This document shows positions 52,301-62,000 of a stretch of 64,000 nucleotides of DNA, one piece after another. The notes under the pieces were generated by a model. That model ran no database searches. It saw nothing but the letters and a program-made list of their open reading frames with translations, and was not told where the DNA came from. A program made the position numbers and the translations under genes. The DNA is from Burkholderia sp. D-99 (lineage in GTDB: Bacteria > Pseudomonadota > Gammaproteobacteria > Burkholderiales > Burkholderiaceae): positions 124,001 to 188,000 of the forward strand of contig NZ_JAAOXM010000013.1 in assembly GCF_011605345.1 (NCBI RefSeq). The letters run 5' to 3'. Every line of letters begins with the position of its first letter. Within the stretch, counting starts at the first letter, position 1.

Positions 52301-55300
52301 AAATTCGCGCAGCAGTTCGACGCGCGGCACGACAGCGTGCTGCCGGGCGCGACGGCAGTTGCAACGCCGGGCCCCGATCTCGCCGCGCGCTTCGACTTCG
52401 CCGTGGACTTCACCGACGATGCGCATGGCATCGAACTGGTCGCGGCCTATGCGACCGACTGTATCGATGCGGACACCGCGCACGCGTGGCTCGACAGCTA
52501 CGCGGCGCTCGTCGGTGCGGCCGCACGCGATCCGCACCAGACGACGGCCGTACTGCCGTGCCACGCGTCGGCCGCTTCGCGTCAGCCGCGCGACGGCCGG
52601 GCGCTGCAGGTCGAACATGCCGACATCGTCGCCGCGTTCGCGCGGCAGGCGGCCGCGTATCCGCATCGCGTCGCGCTCGCCGATGCGTCGACGTCGCTGA
52701 CGTTCGGCGAACTGGACGACGCATCGAACCGCATCGCACGCGCGCTGTCCGGGCGAGGCGTGGGCGCCGAAGCGTCCGTCATCGTCTGCATCGAACGCAC
52801 GGCGCGTTTCGTCGTCGGCCTGCTCGGCGCGCTGAAGGCCGGCGCGCTGGCCGTGCTGCTCGATCCCGCCCAGCCGGCCGCGCGACTGGCCGCGGCGGCA
52901 GCCGATTGCGGCGCGCGCTGGGCGCTCGTCGCGGATACCGCCGCCTGGCCGGCCGGCATCGACGCACAGCCGCTCGACGTCGATACGCTCGCGCAGGACG
53001 CGACGCTCGCGCAGGACGCGACGCTCGCGCATGCGGCCGGCGTGCGCATTGCACCGCATCCGGAGCAGGGTGCGTACCTGATCTATACGTCGGGCTCGAC
53101 CGGCACGCCGAAGGGCGTCGTCGTGTCGCACGGCGCGCTGGCCGACTACGTGCAAGGGATGCTCGACGAATTCGCGTTCGCGCCGGACGCGTCGTTCGCG
53201 ATGGTGTCGACCGTCGCGGCCGACCTCGGCCACACGACGTTGTTCGGCGCGCTGTGCGCGGGCCGCACGCTGCACCTGCTGCCGGCAGCGTGCGCGTTCG
53301 ACCCGGATGCGTTCGCGGACGAGATGCGCCGCCGCGACGTCGGCGTGCTGAAGATCGTGCCGAGCCACCTGCAGGCGCTGCTCGACGCACGCGTGCCGGC
53401 CGACGTGCTGCCGCGCCATGCGCTCGTGACGGGCGGCGAAACGCTCACGTGGGCGCTCGTCGCGCGCCTGGCCGCGCTTGCGCCGGCCTGCCGCGTGATC
53501 AACCACTACGGGCCGACCGAAGCGACGGTCGGCGCGATTGCATGCGACACGGCGTCGATCGCCACCGATGCGCGCGATCCCGCGAGCGGCGTGCCGCTCG
53601 GCCTGCCGCTGCCGAATGCGCGCGCGCTGGTGCTCGACGCGTTCGGCGCGTGCGTGCCGGCCGGCGCGACCGGCGAACTGTATCTGGGCGGGCCGGGCGT
53701 CGCGCGCGGCTACCTGGGGCGCCCGGCGCAGACCGCCGAACGCTTCGTGCCCGATCCGTTTGCGCCCGGCGCGCGGCTGTATCGTACCGGCGACCGCGTC
53801 CGGTTGCGCGCGGATGGCCGTCTCGCGTTCCTCGGCCGCATCGACGACCAGGTGAAGATTCGTGGCTACCGCGTCGAACCGGGCGAGGTGAGTGCGGCAG
53901 TGCGTGCGGCCGGCCTGGTTGCGCAGGCCGAAACGCTCGCGATCGAACACGACGGCCGCCTGCGGCTCGCGACGTTCGTCGTGATGCGCGACGGCGCGAA
54001 TTTCGACGAGGCGGCCGTGCGCACGGCGCTCGCCGCGAAGCTGCCCGACTACATGGTGCCCGCGCAGTTCGTCGCGCTCGCGCGCCTGCCGGTGACCGCG
54101 AACGGCAAGATCGATCGCGCCGCGTTGCGCGAACTCGCGGCCGCGCCGGTCGCGGTTGCGTCCGGCAACGCGCCGCAGGGCGCGGTCGAAACGGTGCTCG
54201 CCGAAGTCTGGCAGGCCGTGCTGAAAGCCCCGCAGGTCGGCCGCGACGACAACTTCTTCGAACTCGGCGGCGATTCGATCCTCGTGTTGCAGGTGATCGC
54301 ACGTGCGCGCAAGCGTGGCGTGCGCTTCACGCCGAAGCAGTTGTTCGACGGCCCGACGGTGGCCGAGCTTGCGCGCATTGCGAAGACGGAGGACGTGGCT
54401 GCCACCGCAACCGCCACCACGCAGCCTGCTTTCGTGGCCGCTGCCAGCGTACCGCTGACGGCGCAGGTCCTGACACCCGCGCAACAACGCTTCTTCGCAC
54501 TCGACATCCCGCATCGCGGCCACTGGAACCAGTCGGTGGCGTTCGACGTGCGCGGGCCGTTCGACGCGGATGCATTCGCGCGTGCGTTCGACGCATTGCT
54601 GACGCATCACGACGCGTTCCGCCAGCGCTTCGCGCGCGGCGCGGACGGCACGTGGCACGCCAGCGATGCCGCGAAGCCGTACGATGCGCTGCCGTTCGTC
54701 GAAGTCGCCGCACGCGACGAAACCGACGCGCTCGCGCGCTTCGACGCATTGCAGCGCCGTCTCGACCTCGGCCGCGGGCCGCTCGCCTGCGCATGCGCGG
54801 CACGCTTGCCGGACGGCTCGACGCAGCTCTATCTGGCAATTCACCATGCGATCGTCGACGGCGTGTCGTGGCGCATCCTGCTCGACGACCTGGACACGGC
54901 CTACCGCGCCGCCTGCGAACGGACGCCGGTCCACCTGTCGCAGCCCGGCCTGCGCGCCGACGCATGGGCCGCAAGGCTCGCGCGTGCCGCGACGGAACCG
55001 GCTTCGCCGTTCGCGGCCGAAGCGGCGTACTGGGCCGGCATGGCGCAGGGCGACGACGTCGTGCCCGATCACCCCGACGCAACGGCGACGAACGCCGATG
55101 CCGCCGTCGTCGTGCAGACGATCGACGCGGCATTGACCCGGGCGGCGTTGACCGATGCGCATGCCGCCTATCGCACGCAGACGATCGAAGTGCTGGGCGC
55201 CGCGTTTGCACTGGCGCTGGCCGGCGTGAGCGGCGCCGCATCGTGCCGTGTCGAACTGGAAGGGCATGGCCGCGAGGCGCTGTTCGACGATGCCGACGCG

Positions 55301-58300
55301 AGCCGCACGATCGGCTGGCTGACGAGCCATTACCCGGTGACGCTGCCCGTCGCGGCCACCGCGCGCGACACGCTGGGCGCGGTCAAGGACACGCTGCGCG
55401 CGGTGCCGAACAAGGGGCTCGGCTTCGGCGTGCTCGCGCACTACGGCGATGCGGCGACGCGCGCGGCGCTGGCCGCCGTGCCGCGCCCGCGTGTCACGTT
55501 CAACTACCTTGGCCAGTTCGACGCGCCGCGCGATGCAACGCTCGTGCCGCGCTTTGGTGGCACCGGCGTCGAGCGCGATCCTCAAGGCCCGCTCGGCAAT
55601 GCGCTCGCGATCCACGCGTACCTCGATACGGACCGCGACGGCGCGCGCACGCTGAAAGTGCACTGGGTCTACGGTGCACCGCAGTTCGAGCGCGCGACGA
55701 TCAACGCATTTGCCGAACGCTTCGCGGCGGCGCTGCGTGAGCTTGTCGATGCGTGCGCGTCGCGCGTTGCGCATCGCGGCGGCGGTGCGACGCCGGGTGA
55801 TTTCCCGCTCGCGCAGGCCGCCGGCCTCACGCAGGCTGCGATCGAACGCACGCCGCTCGACTGGCGCACGATCGACGACGTGTATCCGCTGTCGCCGATG
55901 CAGCAGGGCATCCTGTTCCATGCGCTGTTCGCCCCCGGGCATGCCAGCTACGTGAACCAGCTCGTCGCGACCGCGGCCGCGCTCGACGCCGACCGGCTCG
56001 CAGCCGCGTTCGAAGCGTCCGTCGCACGTCACGACATTCTGCGCACGAGCGTGATGCCGGACGAAGCCGCGCCGCTGCAGTGCGTGCATCGCCACGCCCG
56101 GATGCCGGTCGAGCAACTCGACTGGCGCACGCGCGGCGACACGCTCGACGCCGATTTCGACGCATGGCTCGCGGCCGATCGTGCACGCGGCTTCGACTGG
56201 CGCGAGCCGCCGCTGATGCGGCTCACGCTGATCCGCGTGAACGACGACGCATGGCGCGTCGTATGGACGCGTCACCACGTGCTGCTCGACGGCTGGAGTA
56301 CCGCGCGCCTGCTCGCGGACGTCCTGCGCGACTATCGCGACCCGGACGCCGTGTCGCCGTTCGCGAGCCGCCCGGCATTGCGTTATCGCGACTTCATCGC
56401 GTGGCTCGGCACGCGCGACCGCGGCGCCGACGAACGCTTCTGGACCGAACGCCTCGCACGACTCGACGCCCCGACGCTGATCGCGGAACGCACGGCCGAC
56501 CGTGCGGATGCCGAGATGCTCACGTGGCGCGCGACGCTCGATGCCGACGCGATGACGCGCGTCGCGCAGGCGGCCCGCGCCCTGAAGCTGACCGTCAACA
56601 CGCTGGTGCAGGGCGCGTGGGCGCTCGCGCTGCAGCGGATGACGCACCAGCCGGCCGTCGCGTTCGGCGCGACCGTCGCGGGCCGTCCCGACGCACTCGC
56701 GGACGTCGACTCGGTGCTCGGTCTCTTCATCAACACGCTGCCGGTGATCACCGCGCCGGCGCCGCAGCAACGCGCGGCCGACTGGCTGCAAGCGCTGCAA
56801 CGCGACAACGCGGCGGCCGCCGAGCACGCGCATACGCCGCTCGCCGACATCCAGCGCTGGGCGCGCGGTGCGGGCGGCGCACTGTTCGACACGCTGGTCG
56901 TGTTCGAGAACTACCCGGTCGACGACACGGCGCGCGACGCCGATCCGCGCGCGCTGGCGTTGAGCGGCGTGCGCAGCATCGAAGCCACCGATTTCGCGCT
57001 GACGCTCGTGATCGAGAGCGGTGCCGAGCTGACGATCGACTACGGCTACGACACCGCGCGCGTCGATGCGCGGCAGGTTGAAACCTGGCACCGCGCGTTC
57101 GCCTGCGCGCTCGACGCGCTGGCCCGCACGCCGGATGCGCTGCTCGGAACGCTGTCGATCGCCGATGACATCACCCGCGACGCGCTGGCGCAGGACACCG
57201 CGCATGTATGGCCGGTGTCGCAACAACAGCCGCTGCACCTGCAATTCGCCGATGCGGCGCGGGCGACGCCCGACGCGATCGCGCTCGAATACACGGACGT
57301 TCACGGCGGCGTGCATCGCGCGACCTATCGCGAACTCGACGTCGGTACGTCGCGCATCGCGGCCGCGCTGCGTCGCCGCGGCGTGCGGCCCGATACGCCG
57401 GTCGCGTTGTGCGTCGAGCGTTCGTTCGACATGGTGATGGCGCTGGTCGGCGTGCTGAAGAGCGGTGCGGCCTACCTGCCGGTCGATCCCGACTATCCGG
57501 CCGAGCGCATCGCGTATCTGCTGCGCGACGCGCGGCCGGCCGTCGCGATCACTCAGGTCCATCTGCGTGAGCAGGTCGAGGCCGCGCTGGGCGACGGTGC
57601 AACAACACAGTTGCTGACGGTTGCCGACCTGCTCGCCGATGAAATCGACAACGACGACGGCGGAGAGGCCGCCGAGATCGACGACGCACAGCTTGCCTAC
57701 CTGATCTACACGTCCGGTTCGACCGGCAAGCCGAAGGGCGCCGGCAACACGCACGGCGCGCTCGCGAACCGGATCGCGTGGATGCAGCACGCATACCGGC
57801 TGACGCGCGACGACGTCGTGCTGCACAAGACGCCATTCGGCTTCGACGTGTCGGTGTGGGAATTCGTGTGGCCGCTGGCGATCGGCGCGAAGCTCGCGAT
57901 CGCCGCGCCCGGCGACCATCGCGATCCGGCGCGTCTCGCGGCCGCGATCCATGCGCACGGCGTGACGGTGCTGCACTTCGTGCCGTCGATGCTCGCCGCG
58001 TTCGCCGCGTATCTCGACGATTTCGCGGCCGCTGCGCAATGCGACAGCGTGCGCCTGATCGTCGCGAGCGGCGAGGCACTCGCGCCTGAACTCGTCGCGA
58101 AAATGGCGCGGCTGCTGCCGAACGCGACGCTCGTCAACCTGTACGGGCCGACCGAGGCCGCGATCGACGTGTCGCACTGGACGTGCGGCCCCGACGACGC
58201 GCTTGCGGTCGCGGTGCCGATCGGTCATCCGATCGCGAACCTGCAACTGCACGTGCTCGATGCCGCGTGGCAGCCGGTGCCGGCCGGCGCGACCGGCGAA

Positions 58301-59068
58301 CTGTATCTCGCAGGCGCGGGCCTCGCGCGCGGCTATCTCGGCCGTCCGGCGCTGACCGCCGAGCGTTTCGTGCCCGATCCGTTCGTCCCGGGCGCGCGCA
58401 TGTACCGCACGGGCGACCTCGCACGTCGGCGTGCCGACGGTGCGCTCGACTACCTCGGCCGCGTCGATACGCAGGTCAAGCTGCGCGGCCAGCGGATCGA
58501 GCCGGGCGAGATCGAGGCGCTGCTGCGCGCGGCGCCCGGCGTGAACGATGCGGTCGTGATCGTGCGCGACGAGCAGCTGATCGGCTATGTCGCGCGCGGC
58601 GACGCGGGCCCGCTCGACCGTGCGGCGCTGCTCGACGCGTTGCGCGCGCAACTGCCGGCCTACATGGTGCCGTCGCAGCTGATCGAACTCGATGCGTTGC
58701 CCGTCACGCCGAACGGCAAGTGCGACCGCCATGCGCTGCCCGCGCCGGTGCGCGAAACGGCAGCCGAAGTGGAACTCGCGACCGACACGGAACGCACGCT
58801 CGCCGAGATCTGGCAACGCGTGCTGCACGTGGACGCGATCGGTCGCGACGGCGATTTCTTCCTGCTCGGCGGCCATTCGCTGCTCGCGACGCAGGCCCAC
58901 GCGCAGGCGAACCTGCACTGGGGGCTCGCGTTGCCGCTGCGCACGCTGTTCGACACGCGCACGCTGGCGCGCTGCGCGCAAGCGATCGACGCGGCCTGCG
59001 CGGCACGCGGCGCGACCGATGCGGCGAGCGCGATCGACGCGCTGCTCGGCGAACTGGAAACCCAATAA
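49376..59068 (+). CDS. orbI: Ornibactin NRPS OrbI, domains A-T-C-A-T-E-C-A-T
   Basis: Nonribosomal peptide synthetase of 3230 residues loading the first three residues of ornibactin. Domain order with core motifs: A1 (SGSTG near 161), T1 (LGADSL, Ser near 556), C1 (HHAITDG near 762), A2 (SGSTG near 1239), T2 (LGGDSI near 1631), E (HHAIVDG near 1823, NYLGQFD later), C2 (HHVLLDG near 2300), A3 (SGSTG near 2780), T3 (LGGHSL near 3165). Specificity residues aligned by eye: A2 DLTKVGHVG, an Asp code; A3 DVWHVSLID, a Ser code; A1 DAEAAGGIS, compatible with an acylated hydroxyornithine. Absence of a starting C domain marks it as the initiation module; the E domain gives D-aspartate. Start ATG 49376 after AAGGA; an upstream in-frame TTG is less likely. 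OrbJ follows 9 bp later. Confidence 0.95.
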   Translation: MTSFPTALHHRIRELARIAPDAPAIAAPFQNDLRLSRGALDARASQLARQLRAAGVGAEVRVGVCIERSCELFVALLAVLKAGGVFVPLDPRHPAARLDWIVQDAQLRHGIVDAAGRAALGAPFEHAFDAAAEAADGQAFAADDEALPVHPRSAAYMIYTSGSTGTPKAVVVEHGPLAAHCDALAAALPIEGGDRLLHFASVNFDAAHECWLAPLATGASIVVAPPQPFAPDAAHALMVRESVNVAAFPPAYLREFATVAARDGVPPALRVLAFGGEALPQQAFEFVRRTFPSVRLINGYGPTEAVISPMLWPVEPGETPALAADDAYASLPIGRVIGPRVARVDGDEADGVGELLLGGVCVARGYHGRPALTAERFIPDADGDPGARVYRTGDLARLRDDGAFDYLGRLDDQVQVRGVRVEPAEIAACLRSHPAVADAAVVAETGNGPTRLIACVALRAAADDAALKAHVAAQLPAAWQPHRFVRCDALPYTLNGKIDRAALLEKIAAARDTAQGGGDAPRTPTEQQLAGLWQTLLGLDVVPSRDDRFFALGADSLAAMQLQAAIRAAVRVNLRLDTLFADPALAELAEAVDRAERETGEPLAAITARRMTADSADAAAACAPHVDRAASLAQQRFWVLAQTRDASAAYHIAAHWTIDGTLDRDALQRALDHVIGRHEAWRTTLVDNDDGVVMQRIHAHLPVSIVDVDLRDQPPAARDAQAARLAERDAAEPFDLARGPLLRATLVALAGDRHRLLLTAHHAITDGWSSRCAFDELSAAYRAYAEGGAPSLPDLPIQYADYADWQRDMLAGGEGERQLDYWRGALRDVPGPLALPVDRQPGAARTLQGARVSVRLPDAVAADVRQLARDAQATVFTVLLAALDAWLSRLTGATDVVVAVPVAHRQRPETRALLGLFLNTVALRVRVAPTLPFRALVDAARTAALDAVAHQDVPFERVVDAVKPPVKRGAEWLRVKFAQQFDARHDSVLPGATAVATPGPDLAARFDFAVDFTDDAHGIELVAAYATDCIDADTAHAWLDSYAALVGAAARDPHQTTAVLPCHASAASRQPRDGRALQVEHADIVAAFARQAAAYPHRVALADASTSLTFGELDDASNRIARALSGRGVGAEASVIVCIERTARFVVGLLGALKAGALAVLLDPAQPAARLAAAAADCGARWALVADTAAWPAGIDAQPLDVDTLAQDATLAQDATLAHAAGVRIAPHPEQGAYLIYTSGSTGTPKGVVVSHGALADYVQGMLDEFAFAPDASFAMVSTVAADLGHTTLFGALCAGRTLHLLPAACAFDPDAFADEMRRRDVGVLKIVPSHLQALLDARVPADVLPRHALVTGGETLTWALVARLAALAPACRVINHYGPTEATVGAIACDTASIATDARDPASGVPLGLPLPNARALVLDAFGACVPAGATGELYLGGPGVARGYLGRPAQTAERFVPDPFAPGARLYRTGDRVRLRADGRLAFLGRIDDQVKIRGYRVEPGEVSAAVRAAGLVAQAETLAIEHDGRLRLATFVVMRDGANFDEAAVRTALAAKLPDYMVPAQFVALARLPVTANGKIDRAALRELAAAPVAVASGNAPQGAVETVLAEVWQAVLKAPQVGRDDNFFELGGDSILVLQVIARARKRGVRFTPKQLFDGPTVAELARIAKTEDVAATATATTQPAFVAAASVPLTAQVLTPAQQRFFALDIPHRGHWNQSVAFDVRGPFDADAFARAFDALLTHHDAFRQRFARGADGTWHASDAAKPYDALPFVEVAARDETDALARFDALQRRLDLGRGPLACACAARLPDGSTQLYLAIHHAIVDGVSWRILLDDLDTAYRAACERTPVHLSQPGLRADAWAARLARAATEPASPFAAEAAYWAGMAQGDDVVPDHPDATATNADAAVVVQTIDAALTRAALTDAHAAYRTQTIEVLGAAFALALAGVSGAASCRVELEGHGREALFDDADASRTIGWLTSHYPVTLPVAATARDTLGAVKDTLRAVPNKGLGFGVLAHYGDAATRAALAAVPRPRVTFNYLGQFDAPRDATLVPRFGGTGVERDPQGPLGNALAIHAYLDTDRDGARTLKVHWVYGAPQFERATINAFAERFAAALRELVDACASRVAHRGGGATPGDFPLAQAAGLTQAAIERTPLDWRTIDDVYPLSPMQQGILFHALFAPGHASYVNQLVATAAALDADRLAAAFEASVARHDILRTSVMPDEAAPLQCVHRHARMPVEQLDWRTRGDTLDADFDAWLAADRARGFDWREPPLMRLTLIRVNDDAWRVVWTRHHVLLDGWSTARLLADVLRDYRDPDAVSPFASRPALRYRDFIAWLGTRDRGADERFWTERLARLDAPTLIAERTADRADAEMLTWRATLDADAMTRVAQAARALKLTVNTLVQGAWALALQRMTHQPAVAFGATVAGRPDALADVDSVLGLFINTLPVITAPAPQQRAADWLQALQRDNAAAAEHAHTPLADIQRWARGAGGALFDTLVVFENYPVDDTARDADPRALALSGVRSIEATDFALTLVIESGAELTIDYGYDTARVDARQVETWHRAFACALDALARTPDALLGTLSIADDITRDALAQDTAHVWPVSQQQPLHLQFADAARATPDAIALEYTDVHGGVHRATYRELDVGTSRIAAALRRRGVRPDTPVALCVERSFDMVMALVGVLKSGAAYLPVDPDYPAERIAYLLRDARPAVAITQVHLREQVEAALGDGATTQLLTVADLLADEIDNDDGGEAAEIDDAQLAYLIYTSGSTGKPKGAGNTHGALANRIAWMQHAYRLTRDDVVLHKTPFGFDVSVWEFVWPLAIGAKLAIAAPGDHRDPARLAAAIHAHGVTVLHFVPSMLAAFAAYLDDFAAAAQCDSVRLIVASGEALAPELVAKMARLLPNATLVNLYGPTEAAIDVSHWTCGPDDALAVAVPIGHPIANLQLHVLDAAWQPVPAGATGELYLAGAGLARGYLGRPALTAERFVPDPFVPGARMYRTGDLARRRADGALDYLGRVDTQVKLRGQRIEPGEIEALLRAAPGVNDAVVIVRDEQLIGYVARGDAGPLDRAALLDALRAQLPAYMVPSQLIELDALPVTPNGKCDRHALPAPVRETAAEVELATDTERTLAEIWQRVLHVDAIGRDGDFFLLGGHSLLATQAHAQANLHWGLALPLRTLFDTRTLARCAQAIDAACAARGATDAASAIDALLGELETQ
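52988..53023 (+). repeat. In-frame 18-bp tandem repeat inside orbI
   Basis: CTCGCGCAGGACGCGACG occurs twice without gap, followed by a third partial copy (CTCGCGCA). It encodes LAQDAT LAQDAT LA in a linker of the second adenylation domain, before the core that contains SGSTG. Copy number may vary between strains by slippage without breaking the frame. Confidence 0.7.
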
Positions 59069-59077
59069 GGACGACGG

Positions 59078-62000
59078 ATGACGAAGGTTCAACCCGACTG
59101 GCTCGCGCTCGCGACGCGTTTCGCGCAACTGCCCGATGCGCAGCGCGCCGTTTTCATCGACAAGCTCGGCGCGGCAGGCATCGATTTTCGCGTGCTGCCG
59201 ATCCCGCCGCGCAAGCCGCGCAGCGACCGCGTGCCGGCGTCGTTCGCACAGACGCGGCTGTGGCTGCATGCGCGGCTGATCGATGCGCCCGATGCGTATC
59301 ACATCACCGAGCGCCTGGCACTGACGGGCCCGCTCGACGCGCACGCGTTGCGCCTGGCGTGCGATGCGCTGATCGCGCGCCACGAGGCGCTGCGCACGAC
59401 CTTCGACGAAGCGCAGGACGGCGTCGCGCAAACGATCCATGCGCCGATGCGCTGTCCGTGGCGCGAAACCGGTCTCGAGGCGCTGCCGGACGCGCAGCGC
59501 ACGGCGCGCGCTCAAGCCGTCGCGACGGCCGATGAAGCCGAGCCGTTCGATCTCGGCGCGGCGCCGCTCGTCCGCGCCCACCTGGTGCGCTTCGATGCGA
59601 CGCATCACTGGCTCGCGCTGACCGTGCACCACATCGTGTCGGACGGCTGGTCGTCGGGCGTGATGCTCGAGGAACTCGCGGCGTTCTATCGCACGTATGC
59701 GTCCGACCGGCCGGTGCCGCTCGCGCCGCTGCCGATCCAGTACGCTGACTACGCGCTGTGGCAGCGCCGCTGGCTCGACGCCGGCGAACGCGAACGCCAG
59801 CTCGCGTTCTGGCGCGAACGGCTCGATCCGCAACGCGGCGTGCTGACGTTGCCGGGTGCGGCAGCGCGACCCGCACACCGCAGTGCGCGCGGCGCCCGCC
59901 ATGTGTTCTCGCTCGACGCGCGCATCGGTGCGCAACTGCGCGCATTCGCGGCCGCATCGGGCGCGACGCCGTTCGCGGTGCTGCTCGCCACGCTCGATGC
60001 GCTGCTGGCGCGCGCGACGGGCGATGCGCGGATCTGCGTCGGCGTGCCGGCCGCGAACCGCGAACGCGCGGAAGTCGCCGGCCTGATCGGTTTCTTCGTC
60101 AACACGCTGGCGATCGACGTCGACGTGCCCGCGCACGGCGATTTCTCGTCGCTGGTCGCGCGCACGCAGCGTGCACTCGTCGATGCGCAGATGCACCAGG
60201 ACGTGCCGTTCGAACAGGTGGTCGATGCGCTCGGCGTGCCGCGCAGCGCGAGCCACCATCCGCTGTTCCAGGTGATGGCCGCGTACGGCGAGCGTCGCGC
60301 GTTGCCGGCGCTCGGTGCGGCGTCGGCCGCGTTGCTGCCCTCCGGTACGCCTTCCGCGAAATTCGACCTGACGCTTTCGGTCGAAGCGACGCCGGACGGC
60401 ACGTTCGACGCTGCGTTCATCTACGCGCTCGACCTGTTCGATGCGGACGCTATCGAACGGCTGGCCGCGCGTTTCGTCACGCTGCTCGCCGATGCGCTCG
60501 CGCGCCCCGACATGCCGGTTGGCGATCTCGAATGGCTGCCCGTCGGCGAGCGGGCGCAGCTCCTTGCATGGAACGCGCCGGCCGGTGCGACCGATGCCGA
60601 GCCGTTCGTCCCCGTGCATGCGCGCATCGCCGTGCATGCACAAGCTCGGCCCGACGCGCGCGGTGTTGCCGACATCGATCGTGCGTTCACTCGCGGCGAA
60701 GTCGACGCGCGTGCGGCCCGCCTGGCGCGCCATCTGGTGGCGGCCGGCGTACGGCCGGAAATGCGGGTCGGCGTCGCGCTGCAGCGCTCGGTCGACCTGC
60801 TCGTCGCGCTGATCGCGGTACTGAAGTCGGGCGCCGCGTTCGTGCCGCTTGATCCGGCTCATCCGCGCGAACGGCTCGCGCAGATCGTCGGCGACGCGAA
60901 TATCGCGCACGTGCTGACCGACGGCGCGAGCGCCGCGTCGCTACCGGATCTGCCGGCGCTGCGCGTGTGGCGCGCCGATGAAGTCGAGGCACTCGACGAA
61001 GCGGCGCACGTCGTGCTGCCGGACGTGCTGCCGGGTCATGCGGCCTATGCGATCTACACGTCGGGCTCGACCGGCAAGCCGAAGGGCGTGATCGTCGACC
61101 ATGCGTCGTTCGCGCTGCATTGCGCGGCGATCGCCGAGCGCTACGGCGCGGGCGAGCAGGACGTGTTCCTGCTGTTCCAGTCGGTCAACTTCGACGGCGC
61201 GCATGAAGGCTGGTTTTCGCAATACATGTCGGGCGCCGCCGTGTCGGTGACGGCCGACGTGCTGTGGCCGCCCGCGCAAACCTGCGCGATGATGGTCCGC
61301 GACGGCGTGACGATGACCTACGTGCCGCCCGGCTGCGCTGCGCAACTCGCCGAATGGGCGCTCGCGCACGGCGCGCCGCCGACGCTGCGTTCGCTGACCG
61401 TTGGCGGCGAAGCGACGTCGCGCGAGGCGTTCGCGATGCTGCGCCGCGCGCTGCCGAACGTGCGCGTGGTCAACGGCTACGGCCCGACCGAAACCGTCAT
61501 CACGCCGACGCTGTGGATGTTCCGGCCAGGCGACGATCTCGCGAAGCTCGGCGACGCCGCGTACCTGCCGATCGGCACGCTGGTCGGCGCTCGCACCGCG
61601 CATGTGCTCGACGAGCGGCTGCATCCGCTGCCGGTCGGCGTGATCGGCGAACTGTATCTGGGCGGCGAAGGGATCGGCGTCGCGCGCGGCTATCTCGACC
61701 GCCCGGCGCTGACCGCCGAGCGGTTCGTGCCCGATCCGTACGGCGCGCCGGGCGCGCGGCTGTACCGCACGGGCGACCTCGTGCGCCGTCGTGCGGACGG
61801 CGTGTTCGACTTCATCGGGCGCGTCGACCATCAGGTGAAGCTGCGCGGGCTGCGCATCGAACTCGGCGAGATCGAGGCACAGCTTGCCGCGCACGACGCG
61901 GTGCGCGAAGCATGCGCGGTCGTGCACGGGCAGGGCGCACTCGCGCAGCTCGTCGCGTACGTCGAGCTGACCGCCGACGCACAGGCGGCCGCGCAGCCGG

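Noticed and set aside
54480..55740. A third condensation domain in OrbI
   Set aside because: The segment has E-domain features (HHAIVDG with NYLGQFD) and follows a GGDSI thiolation domain, so it is read as epimerisation.
49304..60910. A 3868-codon open frame on the minus strand opposite orbI/orbJ
   Set aside because: Product is Arg/His/Ala-rich low-complexity sequence without any domain; it is the antisense shadow of GC-rich NRPS codons.
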